Assembly: GCA_040905265.1 (NCBI GenBank)
Contig: JBBDRW010000165.1
Location: forward strand, 1-18,347
Direction: 5' to 3'
Length of the DNA: 18,347 nucleotides
From: JBBDRW01 sp040905265
GTDB taxonomy: Bacteria; Bacteroidota; Rhodothermia; Balneolales; Balneolaceae
How positions within the stretch are numbered: the first letter of the stretch is position 1; each line of letters starts with the position of its first letter. Under the pieces are notes generated by a model, which saw nothing but the letters and a program-made list of their open reading frames with translations, did no database searches and was not told the DNA's origin. Below are positions 1 through 7,547 of the stretch, piece after piece. The position numbers were made by a program, and so were the translations under genes.

Positions 1-381
1 CGCCCCAAGTTAAAGCGGGGAAAATACACCATTCGGTTTGTCCGGCAAAAAAATACCATCACCAAAGAAAACATTCCGTTGCTCCAAATCCTGGATTCCA
101 TCCGCTACATTAAAAAAATTCCGGACACCACCATAAAGAAATCCACAAGACGGTTAATAAATATCGTTGATGAGCTTTCAGAAGAAGACAAACAATCCAT
201 CGTACGGCTTGCAAAAAAATACCCGCCTTCCTCCAGAGCCTTACTGGGAGCTATACTGGAGGGATTAGGGTGTACGGAACAGACGGCAAAACTGCGAAGC
301 TCCTTAAATCCCATTACAACCTATAACTTACCGGGTATATTGGAGGTACTGTCCACTGCCGAAAACTGGAATATTAAATGA
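1..381 (+). CDS. AbiEi-like type IV antitoxin (DUF6088-type), 5'-truncated by window edge
   Basis: The frame is open from base 1, so the gene starts upstream of the window. The first in-frame start-like codon, a TTG at 79, is not a credible start, because upstream codons read sensibly as a basic beta-rich stretch (GKYTIRFVRQKN). About 126 residues are visible. The segment matches my memory of the C-terminal half of DUF6088/AbiEi-type antitoxins, helical and charged; I see no catalytic motif. The stop TGA at 379-381 overlaps the ATG of the following AbiEii-type gene in an ATGA junction. That is the classic arrangement of the AbiE system, in which AbiEi is a DNA-binding autorepressor that opposes the toxin. 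The assignment leans on this neighbour more than on the fragment itself. The N-terminal winged helix is outside the window. Confidence 0.6.
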   Translation, partial: RPKLKRGKYTIRFVRQKNTITKENIPLLQILDSIRYIKKIPDTTIKKSTRRLINIVDELSEEDKQSIVRLAKKYPPSSRALLGAILEGLGCTEQTAKLRSSLNPITTYNLPGILEVLSTAENWNIK

Positions 382-1367
382 ATCTTCACGAAGACAAAAA
401 ATTGTTCCGGAATGCCGTACAGGCTACATCCGAGTTTAAAGAGATCCGGGAAGTCTACATAGAAAAAGATTACTGGGTGACCTATGCGTTAAAGACCATT
501 TTTTCTAGCCCGGCTGGCAAGGATGCCATTTTTAAAGGCGGAACAGCACTGTCCAAATGTTTTAATCTGATCGAACGGTTTTCGGAGGATATTGACCTTG
601 TTGTTTTGCGGAATAAAGGAGAAACAAATACACAAATGACAAGAAAGATACGAGCAATCAGCAACGCTCTATCAGAAGCTTTACCAGAAGTCGAGATTGA
701 AGGTATCACGAGAAAACGAGGGATGAATCGGAAAACAGCCCACACCTACATCAAAGAATTTAGCGGAGAGTATGGTCAGGTGCGAGATACCATTATTGTA
801 GAGGCTAGCTGGTTCGGAAGCCATGAACCTAATACCAAACACCATCTATCTACCTATATCAATGAAATGATGGAGGCCAATGATCAGGCCGAAATGGCTG
901 AACAATACGGCTTACTGCCCTTTGAAGTACAGGTATTAGCCATTCGAAGAACTCTGTGCGAAAAAATTATGAGCCTGGTTCGGTTTTCACATTCCGATAA
1001 TCCCATTGCAGAACTTGGCAATAAGATTCGACATACCTATGATATTCACCTGATGTTAAAAAATGAAGAAATCCGGATGTTCTTCGAATCTCCTGATTTT
1101 GACGCTTTCCTAAAAACCGTTGCCCATGATGACGTTGCGAGTTACAAAAGTGGAAATAAATGGCTGGTCAACCATCCGAAAGAGGCCATTATTTTCAGGG
1201 ATCTAGACCGGGTATGGGACAAATTGAAAAATAACTATGAACAAGACTTTCAATACCTCGTGTTTGGCGAATTGCCCAAACAAGAACATATTTACGATTC
1301 ACTATCCGAAATTACAGCACGTCTGAAAGATGTTAAATGGGATATAAAACCAACCGATATAACGTAG
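378..1367 (+). CDS. AbiEii/AbiGii-type nucleotidyltransferase toxin
   Basis: This 329-residue protein has the DNA polymerase beta-like nucleotidyltransferase signature of the AbiEii family: a GGTALS loop at residues 54-59, then ERFSEDIDL with the metal-binding pair D71 and D73. A later basic helix around residues 184-200 (RRTLCEKIMSLVR) resembles the family's conserved R...EK segment. In known AbiE systems this protein is the toxin: a GTP-binding nucleotidyltransferase that arrests growth and aborts phage infection, neutralised by AbiEi. The ATG at 378 overlaps the antitoxin stop by four bases, so the two are probably co-translated. It ends 47 bases before the convergent WbqC gene. Sampled lines are near 33-45% G+C, against about 53-60% in the central genes, which suggests horizontal origin. 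The exact target is unknown; these toxins may modify tRNA, as shown for some relatives. Confidence 0.85.
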   Translation: MNLHEDKKLFRNAVQATSEFKEIREVYIEKDYWVTYALKTIFSSPAGKDAIFKGGTALSKCFNLIERFSEDIDLVVLRNKGETNTQMTRKIRAISNALSEALPEVEIEGITRKRGMNRKTAHTYIKEFSGEYGQVRDTIIVEASWFGSHEPNTKHHLSTYINEMMEANDQAEMAEQYGLLPFEVQVLAIRRTLCEKIMSLVRFSHSDNPIAELGNKIRHTYDIHLMLKNEEIRMFFESPDFDAFLKTVAHDDVASYKSGNKWLVNHPKEAIIFRDLDRVWDKLKNNYEQDFQYLVFGELPKQEHIYDSLSEITARLKDVKWDIKPTDIT

Positions 1368-1414
1368 AAAAGGCTGATCTACACAACAATGTAATTTTGA
1401 CTTCAAGTTCAGAT

Positions 1415-2098
1415 TCATCTCCTTTCGTGATCCGTGAGGCGGTCCGTAATCCGAAAGCTCTCCGGGCCGAACTGAAACAGCAGGTCATAGAGGGAACACC
1501 AGGGTTTAAAGCCGGGAAAGTGCTGCCGGTAAACCGGATGAGTAAAGTCCGGTTCACTTCGCATCCTGGCCTGCCTCTGGTAGTGGCGGGCGTTGTGTTC
1601 CTGGTAGAGCAGGCTGGCCCCCATCGTTTCGGCCAGTTTGTCGGGATCAGGATCATACGCCTCCAGATCAGAGGAGAGTATCTCTTTTTCCGACAGATCC
1701 AGTTCAAGAAACCGGAAGAGCCGCCGCCTCAGATAGAGCAGGAACGGTAGCAGGTGCCCGGCCTCTCTGCCCGATTGAAAATCGGCACGGATCTCCGGCT
1801 CATAAAAGTCAAAATAGAGGCTGTTCCGGTAGTTATATGTGAGTGTTTTCAAAAGAGGTGTAACCCACTCCTCCTGATGATCGATCCGTACGTCACAAAT
1901 CGCTTTGGAGCGATCTTCTGTCCGAACCGGAATGTTCAGGTAGCCGGTCCCTTCCGGAGTACGGATCCGGGCACGATGCACACGCCCTTTCCGGGACCAG
2001 GCCTCCAGATCCTGCAGGATGATCCGGTCTGCCTGAATCATGACCGCCAGGTCATAAAGATTGGGGCCGAACTGTGGCTGAAGCAGTGCCAGTCTCAT
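1415..2098 (-). CDS. WbqC family protein
   Basis: The 227-residue product begins MRLALLQPQFGPNLYDLAVM and continues with a segment of the RKG..HRARI type and a LNIPV stretch. This is the layout of the WbqC-like family, where an LLQP..FP-type opening and a basic cluster recur. Family members occur in polysaccharide clusters and elsewhere, and their biochemistry is not well defined. I chose the ATG at 2098. The frame stays open to 2209, but the extra 37 codons lie inside the end of the upstream antiporter gene and do not look like the family. The gene starts 14 bases after that antiporter's stop, on the same strand, so the two are probably co-transcribed. No ribosome binding site is evident. 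The stop (1415-1417) faces the AbiEii gene. Confidence 0.8.
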   Translation of the reverse strand: MRLALLQPQFGPNLYDLAVMIQADRIILQDLEAWSRKGRVHRARIRTPEGTGYLNIPVRTEDRSKAICDVRIDHQEEWVTPLLKTLTYNYRNSLYFDFYEPEIRADFQSGREAGHLLPFLLYLRRRLFRFLELDLSEKEILSSDLEAYDPDPDKLAETMGASLLYQEHNARHYQRQARMRSEPDFTHPVYRQHFPGFKPWCSLYDLLFQFGPESFRITDRLTDHERR

Positions 2099-2112
2099 GC
2101 AGTACCGATTCG

Positions 2113-3840
2113 TTACGCCGTTTCGTTTTCCGGGTTCTCGCCCCAGATTCTCAGAACACCCCACAGGATCACCAATCCGAAAAGGATCCCCCAGAGTGGA
2201 TGTATCCACTCAAAAGCAGCCGGCAGCTCTCCGACCAGCATGGCAACCATCATAACGAGCAGTGCATAGGGAAGCTGGGTCCGGACATGATCAATCAGGT
2301 CACAGGAAGAGGACATTGAACTCAGAACTGTGGTATCTGATATCGGGGAACAGTGATCACCAAACACCGCACCCGCCATAACCGAACTGACCGAGCCCAG
2401 AAGAATGGCATAGTGTTCCCCTCCTGCAAAACCGACTCCTGCTCCCATCGCTACAGCGAGAGGTATGACGACCGGAAACAGAATCGCCATGGTACCCCAT
2501 GAGGTTCCGGTTGAAAAAGCTGTAAGTGCTGCAATAAAAAAGACAAGGCCCGGCAGCAGAATCAATGGAAGGCTTTCCTGAAGCAGAGAAGCAAGATACG
2601 TACCGGTGCCGGCTTCCTGGGTCACCCCGCCCAGGGCCCAGGCAAGTATCAGGATGATCACTGCCATCAGCATCGACTGGATTCCGGCAAGCCACGATTT
2701 TAGTGCGTCAGCAACAGAAAGGATTCTCTGAAAAACCACCATTCCGATGGCAACCGCACATCCGGTAAATGAGGCCCAGAGCAAGGCAGCAAAGGGATCC
2801 GCACTCCCGATGACAGCGGTCAGAGACCTCTCACCGGGCATCAGCCCGGATGATCCGGTCGACCAGAGCCCATAGAGTGCCACGACAATGACGGAGAGTA
2901 CCGGAAACAGCGCATTGTACCAACGTTTTGGCTGATCATCTGACGGTTGAAGTGACTCATGGGATGGGTCCGATGCCGGCATGGACCCTGGCCTCAGAAC
3001 ACCTCCTCCGGAAATCGCTCTCCGTTCGGCCGCAAGCATTGGCCCAAACTCACGCTTCATCAGAATCACCATCAGAACAAAGAGAAGCGCAAGTATCGGA
3101 TAGAAGAGATAGGGAATGGAGTGAAGGAATATCAGAAAGGCGTTTTCAGCCCCATTGGCAAGTTGTGCTGCAACTGCAGGATCTTCTACCTGTTCTGCCA
3201 GACCGGCCATCGCACTTTGAATCTGAGTGATTTCGAAACCGATCCAGGTTGTAATAACTGCACAGACAGCGAGAGGTGCCGCCGTTGAGTCTACGATATA
3301 GGCGAGCTTTTCTCTCGATATCAACAGCCTGTCGGTCATCGGGCGCAGCGCACTCCCGCGGATCAGGGTATTCGCATAGTCATCAAAAAAGATAAAGAGT
3401 GCGGAGAACCAGGTAAACAGTTGCCCGCTTGTACGGTTCCTGGCGAAACCACCGAGAAGATCGACGATGCCGTGAGTACCCCCTCCCCTGGACATCACTC
3501 CAACCATTCCTCCCAAAAGCAGGCTGAATAGTATGATCGATACATGGTCTGCATTGGACATTGCCGAAACCATGAAGTCGAGTGAATCTGCTGTAGCAGC
3601 CAGCGGCTGAAACCCGGCAAGAATCAGTGCACCAATCCAGACGCCGGAGAAGAGCGAAAGAATAACTTCACGGGTAACCAGGGCAAAACCGATCGCAACA
3701 AGCGGGGGCAGAAGGCTGACCCAGGTTCCATATGGTGATCCGGAAAGAGACGGATCACCGGCCTGTCCGAACAGCCCGGCAAACCCGGCCGTCACCAGAA
3801 CGAAAAGTGTCAAAATGAATGGTTTACCCCAGAATCTCAT
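2113..3840 (-). CDS. NhaC-family Na+/H+ antiporter
   Basis: A 575-residue polytopic membrane protein with about a dozen hydrophobic segments and a hydrophilic loop at residues 265-308. Family motifs are clear: FFDDYANTL at 151-159, SREKLAYIVDSTAAP at 175-189, a FSTGTSWGT loop near 442-450, and FGDHCSPISDTT near 493-504. These belong to the NhaC group of ion transporters (Pfam Na_H_antiporter). Members exchange Na+ for H+, or Na+-coupled organic anions as in the malate/lactate antiporter MleN, so the exact substrate is open. An inner-membrane role in sodium or pH homeostasis fits a salt-adapted organism. The ATG at 3840 is followed by a hydrophobic N-terminus. The gene is divergent from pcm across a short region containing heptamer repeats, and heads a likely two-gene unit with the WbqC gene. 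Confidence 0.9.
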   Translation of the reverse strand: MRFWGKPFILTLFVLVTAGFAGLFGQAGDPSLSGSPYGTWVSLLPPLVAIGFALVTREVILSLFSGVWIGALILAGFQPLAATADSLDFMVSAMSNADHVSIILFSLLLGGMVGVMSRGGGTHGIVDLLGGFARNRTSGQLFTWFSALFIFFDDYANTLIRGSALRPMTDRLLISREKLAYIVDSTAAPLAVCAVITTWIGFEITQIQSAMAGLAEQVEDPAVAAQLANGAENAFLIFLHSIPYLFYPILALLFVLMVILMKREFGPMLAAERRAISGGGVLRPGSMPASDPSHESLQPSDDQPKRWYNALFPVLSVIVVALYGLWSTGSSGLMPGERSLTAVIGSADPFAALLWASFTGCAVAIGMVVFQRILSVADALKSWLAGIQSMLMAVIILILAWALGGVTQEAGTGTYLASLLQESLPLILLPGLVFFIAALTAFSTGTSWGTMAILFPVVIPLAVAMGAGVGFAGGEHYAILLGSVSSVMAGAVFGDHCSPISDTTVLSSMSSSCDLIDHVRTQLPYALLVMMVAMLVGELPAAFEWIHPLWGILFGLVILWGVLRIWGENPENETA

Positions 3841-3946
3841 ACCGATTTATGCTATTTGGGAACTCCGATATATTCCGATCTGAAAATACAATCATTTCCA
3901 CCCAAATCAACCCTGCAATCAGGGAACCGGATTGATACCGGCACTG

Positions 3947-3995
3947 TATTCTGACCTCCGTATTCCGTATTCTGTATTCTGTATTTCGTATTCTA
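3947..3995. repeat. Tandem heptamer array (TATTCTG type)
   Basis: Seven consecutive 7-base units lie in strict register: TATTCTG, ACCTCCG, TATTCCG, TATTCTG, TATTCTG, TATTTCG, TATTCTA. Six of the seven match TATTYTG with at most two differences; the second unit is diverged. The array ends in GTATTCTAAAA (3988-3998), an 11-base string that also closes the repeat element in front of the phosphodiesterase gene (15197-15207). It lies directly 5' of the most likely pcm start. Confidence 0.85.
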
Positions 3996-4006
3996 AAACC
4001 AAACCG

Positions 4007-4669
4007 TTGGATTCACCAAACAGAGCGAATCGAAAATTCACCCACCGCAGAAACAAACTTGTGGATCAGCTGCGGGAGAAAGGGATTACAGACCAGAAGG
4101 TGCTGGAAGCGATCCGGGCAGTACCGCGCCATCTCTTTATCGATACAGCTCTTGAACACCGCTCGTACGAAGACAGAGCTCTGCCGATCGGAAAGGATCA
4201 GACAATCTCACAACCCTTTACCGTCGCGGCACAAACGGAACTGCTGAAAGTGGAAAGAGGGGACAAGATTCTGGAGATCGGCACAGGATCCGGGTATCAG
4301 GCTGCCATTCTCTGCGAATTGGGTGGTGACGTTCACAGTGTCGAGCGTCACGAGGAACTCTACCTTAAAGCGAGAAAATTGCTGAATACCCTCAACTACC
4401 GGGTCCGGCTGAAACTCGGAGACGGCACGCTCGGTTGGTCAGCATACGCTCCGTATGACGGCATTGTCGTAACTGCCGGAGCGCCGGTCGTTCCGGAGGA
4501 TCTGATCAACCAGCTCTCCATCGGAGGAAGGCTGGTGGTACCGGTCGGGGACCAGAAAAAGCAACGTATGGTACGGATTACCCGCATTTCTGAAGACGCC
4601 TATGAGGAGGAACACCTGCAAAATTTCAAATTTGTTCCGCTTGTAGGGGACAAGGGGTGGGCGAAATAA
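4007..4669 (+). CDS. pcm: Protein-L-isoaspartate O-methyltransferase
   Basis: This SAM-dependent methyltransferase begins repair of isoaspartyl residues in aged proteins in the cytoplasm. With the TTG start at 4007 it is 220 residues, close to the 208 of E. coli Pcm. Family landmarks follow in order: KLVDQLREKGITDQKVLEAI, AVPRHLFID, LPIGKDQTISQPFTVA, the SAM-binding loop ILEIGTGSGYQ, and FVPLVGDKGW near the end. The frame has no ATG before the conserved part. It is open upstream to another TTG at 3932, preceded by a weak AGGG. That longer version would translate the heptamer array into residues with no family counterpart, so I prefer 4007, with moderate certainty. The stop TAA (4667-4669) abuts the stop of the convergent AbgT gene with no base between them. 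Confidence 0.9.
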   Translation: MDSPNRANRKFTHRRNKLVDQLREKGITDQKVLEAIRAVPRHLFIDTALEHRSYEDRALPIGKDQTISQPFTVAAQTELLKVERGDKILEIGTGSGYQAAILCELGGDVHSVERHEELYLKARKLLNTLNYRVRLKLGDGTLGWSAYAPYDGIVVTAGAPVVPEDLINQLSIGGRLVVPVGDQKKQRMVRITRISEDAYEEEHLQNFKFVPLVGDKGWAK

Positions 4670-4685
4670 CTACCCCCCCGGGTAG
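4670..4685. terminator. Small hairpin spanning the pcm/abgT convergent stop junction (possible terminator)
   Basis: CTACCC (4670-4675) and GGGTAG (4680-4685) can pair around a CCCC loop. The first three bases are the complement of the AbgT gene's TAG stop. Read on the minus strand the stem is followed by TTATTT, weakly like an intrinsic terminator. On the plus strand no T-run follows. The stem is only six pairs, so the function is uncertain. Confidence 0.25.
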
Positions 4686-6268
4686 AGATAGTTCGCCTGA
4701 AGGCCGAGAGGGATTCCAAGCCACCAGTAGACCAGCAGGAAGATCGTCCAGGTGATCATAAAGATAATCGAATAGGGAACCATCATCGATACCAGGGTTC
4801 CAATCCCGGTCTTCTTAACATATCGCTGGCAGAATACAACAACCAGTGGAAAATAGGGGAGCAGTGGTGTTACAATGTTGGAGACCGAATCCCCCACCCG
4901 GTATGCGGCCTGGGTCAGATCCGGTGAGATACCGACCTGCATCAACATCGGAACGAAAATCGGGCTGATCAATGCCCATTTTGCAGAAGCGGAACCGACC
5001 AGAAGGTTGACGAATGCACTCAGAATAATGATCCCAACGATGGTAATCTGGCCCGGAAAGTCCATAGCCTGCAAAAAGTTAGCTCCTTTAATAGCAATCA
5101 GGGCCCCGATGTTCGACTTTCCAAACGCATCGATAAAGAGCGCACAGAAAAAGACAATGACGATATAGTAGGACATATCCTTCATCGACTTGGTCATCCC
5201 GTCTACCACCTGTTTCGACCTGGTAATAGTCCCGGCAACCAAGCCATAGATAGAGCCCGGAACCCAGAATATCAAAAAGATCAGAGGGACAATCGCCTGC
5301 ATCAGCGGCGCAGAAAAAGAGGTAATCTCCCCATCCGGAGCTCTCATGGCAGAGTCCGCCGGCAATACCCAGAAAAAGAGTCCAACCAGCCCGGCAAATC
5401 CGATCCCGCTCGCAATCCAGAATGCAAGTTTCTCTCTGGAGGAGATCTCTTCAAGATCCGACTCAATATCGATCTCGTCATTCAGCTCTACATTTTTCAG
5501 CCGGGGCTCCACAATACGGTCCGTCACAAACCAGCCTGCCAGCACAATCAATATCGAGGAGAGGCCGGTAAAATAGATGTTATTCAGCGGATTGATCTGG
5601 ATGTCCGGATCCAGAATCTGTGCGGCCGGCTGGGTAAACCCCATCAGCAACGGGTCAATCGCGGAGGGAATAAAGTTGGCACTGAATCCGCCGGAAACGC
5701 CGGCAAAAGCAGCTGCAATTCCGGCCAGCGGATGGCGGCCCGCCGCATAGAAAATAACCCCACCCAGCGGGATCACCAGCACATACCCCGCATCGACTGC
5801 TGTATGGCTCACGATAGCGACCAGAATCAGTACAGGCGTTAGCAGACGTCTCGGGGTGAAACTGAGCCCGTACTTTAATCCGGTATTGATAAAGCCGGAC
5901 TGTTCGGCTACTCCAACCCCGAGCATTGCAACGAGAACAATTCCCAGCGGAGCAAACGTAACAAAAACAGTCACCATTTCAGCCAGGAAGGTAGCAAATT
6001 GCGCTCCTGTTAAAAGATTCTGAATCAACAGCGGTTCCCCTGAACGCGGATCGACCTCTCCAAAATCAAAGGGTGACAGAATTGCCGAAAAGAGCCAAAT
6101 TGCCAACATCAGGAAGAGAAAGAGCATCGCCGGGTCCGGCAGCCTGTTTCCGCTCTTTTCAACCCAGTCGAGAAACCTGTTAAATAGAGACGTCTTGTCG
6201 GAACCGGCCTTCTTTTTCATCTCGTTCTGGCGTTCCGGTTTCACACCACTGTTCTCATGCTCCGCCAT
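4670..6268 (-). CDS. AbgT-family transporter
   Basis: A 532-residue inner-membrane protein with many hydrophobic segments. Residues 31-46 (RFLDWVEKSGNRLPDP) are the typical AbgT opening. A late block reads SASAKWALISPIF, followed by a QAAYRVGDSVSNIVTPLLPY segment, both strongly conserved in the family. E. coli AbgT imports p-aminobenzoyl-glutamate; relatives YdaH and MtrF export p-aminobenzoate and sulfonamide antimetabolites using ion gradients. Which role applies here cannot be read from sequence. A polar N-terminal tail of about 26 residues precedes the first conserved motif. The start could also be the second Met (residue 17), as no clear ribosome binding site decides. It lies downstream of dprA on the same strand, but a 169-base spacer holding an inverted repeat makes separate transcription likely. 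Confidence 0.9.
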   Translation of the reverse strand: MAEHENSGVKPERQNEMKKKAGSDKTSLFNRFLDWVEKSGNRLPDPAMLFLFLMLAIWLFSAILSPFDFGEVDPRSGEPLLIQNLLTGAQFATFLAEMVTVFVTFAPLGIVLVAMLGVGVAEQSGFINTGLKYGLSFTPRRLLTPVLILVAIVSHTAVDAGYVLVIPLGGVIFYAAGRHPLAGIAAAFAGVSGGFSANFIPSAIDPLLMGFTQPAAQILDPDIQINPLNNIYFTGLSSILIVLAGWFVTDRIVEPRLKNVELNDEIDIESDLEEISSREKLAFWIASGIGFAGLVGLFFWVLPADSAMRAPDGEITSFSAPLMQAIVPLIFLIFWVPGSIYGLVAGTITRSKQVVDGMTKSMKDMSYYIVIVFFCALFIDAFGKSNIGALIAIKGANFLQAMDFPGQITIVGIIILSAFVNLLVGSASAKWALISPIFVPMLMQVGISPDLTQAAYRVGDSVSNIVTPLLPYFPLVVVFCQRYVKKTGIGTLVSMMVPYSIIFMITWTIFLLVYWWLGIPLGLQANYLYPGG

Positions 6269-6356
6269 ATGCAGTTAATTTGGTTATCAGGTATTCATCA
6301 CACTATACCGACAGAAAAATACCATTTTCACCAAAGGATACAAGGAAAAACGACAC

Positions 6357-6440
6357 TAGGAGTCTGTCGGACTTAGATGATTGTTACGAGGGAATGTCAG
6401 GTTTGAGGCAGTAGATCAGACTAAGTCCGACAAACTCCTA
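6357..6440. repeat. MITE-like inverted-repeat element
   Basis: The left arm TAGGAGTCTGTCGGACTTAG (6357-6376) and right arm CTAAGTCCGACAAACTCCTA (6421-6440) are reverse complements with 19 of 20 positions matching, around a 44-base centre with no ORF. Both ends carry CTAG when one more flanking base is taken (6356-6359 and 6438-6441), so a TA or CTAG target duplication is possible. The right end supplies the dprA stop codon. A 14-base match to the arm occurs at 9497-9510. Confidence 0.75.
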
Positions 6441-7547
6441 GGTTAGTTCGTAGTACCGGCCTGCTTTCTGGCGAATCACACCCCGTAATTCCAGAGACAA
6501 CAGAAGGGAATTCAGATCGCCGGGCCGGAGTCCGGTCTTATCCGGCAACAGATCCAGATGAAGTGGCCCGCTTTCGAGCACTTTACAGACCTTCTGTTCC
6601 GGTTCTGAAAATTTCTGAAGGAGGCTTTTCACGTTCTCCGGCTGCCCTGTCTTTCGGAGCGGCTCCCATCGAATTTCTTCCAGAAGATCCTCGACTCTCT
6701 CCACCAGCTTTCCCTGGCCGGACCGGATCAGGTAGTTGCAACCCTCTCCGTTTTTGCTCCCCAACGGGTGAGGTACCACAAATACCTCCCGGTTCTGGTC
6801 TAGTGCTGAACGGGCAGTGATCATACTCCCCCCCTTTACTCCGGATTGGATAACCAGGACTCCCCGGCTCATACCACTGACAATCCGGTTCCGAACCGGA
6901 AAATGTTCCGGCGACGGCCGGGTACCGGGAGGATACTCTGTTACTACAACACCCCCCTCTTCTGTCATCCGTTTCACCAGTGATTTATGACCGGGCGGGT
7001 AAATCCGGTCGATGCCGGATCCCAGTACACCAACGGTTACGCCATTCGTCTCAAGTGCCGTTTTATGTGCAGCAGCATCAATTCCCCACGCAAGCCCGCT
7101 GTAGACAGCCAATCCCGACCGTACAATATTCCGGGTCCATGTTTCAGCCTGATCAAGGCCATACCGGTCCGGACGGCGGGTTCCGATCACTGCAATTCCG
7201 GGTTGATGAAGTGCAGTCAGGTCGCCTCGTGCCCAGAGAAGTGGCGGTGCATCGTAAATCTCTTTGAGAAGCGGCGGATAGGCGGGGTCGTCGATTGCAA
7301 TGAGGTGGGCCTTGCAGACTTCTGTCCGTTTCAGGATCTGGTCCGCTTCGCGCCAGCGGTCAAACGACCTGATACGTCCAGCCAGAAGCGGGCCGAATCC
7401 GGGTATCTCTTCCAGAGTCTCTGCAGACTGCTCAAACAGCTCCGAAGCACTGCCAGCCCGGTCCAGCAACAGCCGTATCCGGTGGGGCCCGATATTGGGG
7501 ATCATCCCAAGGGCCAAAAGTGCTCTATAGTGGCTCCTCCTCTTCAA
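6438..7547 (-). CDS. dprA: DNA-processing protein DprA
   Basis: DprA binds incoming single-stranded DNA during natural transformation and loads RecA. The 369-residue product shows N-terminal helix-hairpin-helix elements (IPNIGPHRI at 16-24, IPGFGPLLAG at 48-57). The Rossmann-like core follows: AVIGTRRP at 119-126, YSGLAWGIDAAAHKTAL at 149-165, LGSGIDRIYPPGH, FPVRNRIVSG and GSMITARSALDQ. A winged-helix-like C-terminus spans about 310-369. The start is uncertain. The longest sensible form begins with TTG at 7547 and overlaps obgE by 23 bases; the next ATG (codon 15) would cut into the first conserved helix. An AGGAGG within the GAG codons of obgE is not well spaced for any in-frame start, so coupling to obgE translation is likely. 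The stop TAG lies in the right arm of the inverted repeat. Confidence 0.92.
   Translation of the reverse strand: MKRRSHYRALLALGMIPNIGPHRIRLLLDRAGSASELFEQSAETLEEIPGFGPLLAGRIRSFDRWREADQILKRTEVCKAHLIAIDDPAYPPLLKEIYDAPPLLWARGDLTALHQPGIAVIGTRRPDRYGLDQAETWTRNIVRSGLAVYSGLAWGIDAAAHKTALETNGVTVGVLGSGIDRIYPPGHKSLVKRMTEEGGVVVTEYPPGTRPSPEHFPVRNRIVSGMSRGVLVIQSGVKGGSMITARSALDQNREVFVVPHPLGSKNGEGCNYLIRSGQGKLVERVEDLLEEIRWEPLRKTGQPENVKSLLQKFSEPEQKVCKVLESGPLHLDLLPDKTGLRPGDLNSLLLSLELRGVIRQKAGRYYELT

Noticed and set aside
1337..1750. 137-codon plus-strand ORF starting inside the AbiEii gene
   Set aside because: It runs antisense through the WbqC gene, whose family motifs are clear, and has no domain of its own. 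A second antisense ORF at 1754-2269 was rejected for the same reason.
2099..2209. Longer N-terminus for the WbqC protein
   Set aside because: The extension lies in the 3' end of the antiporter gene and does not resemble the family, which begins at the LALLQPQF segment.
3932..4006. Upstream TTG start for pcm
   Set aside because: It would translate the heptamer array into 25 residues with no counterpart in the family. Not fully excluded, because a weak AGGG lies seven bases upstream.
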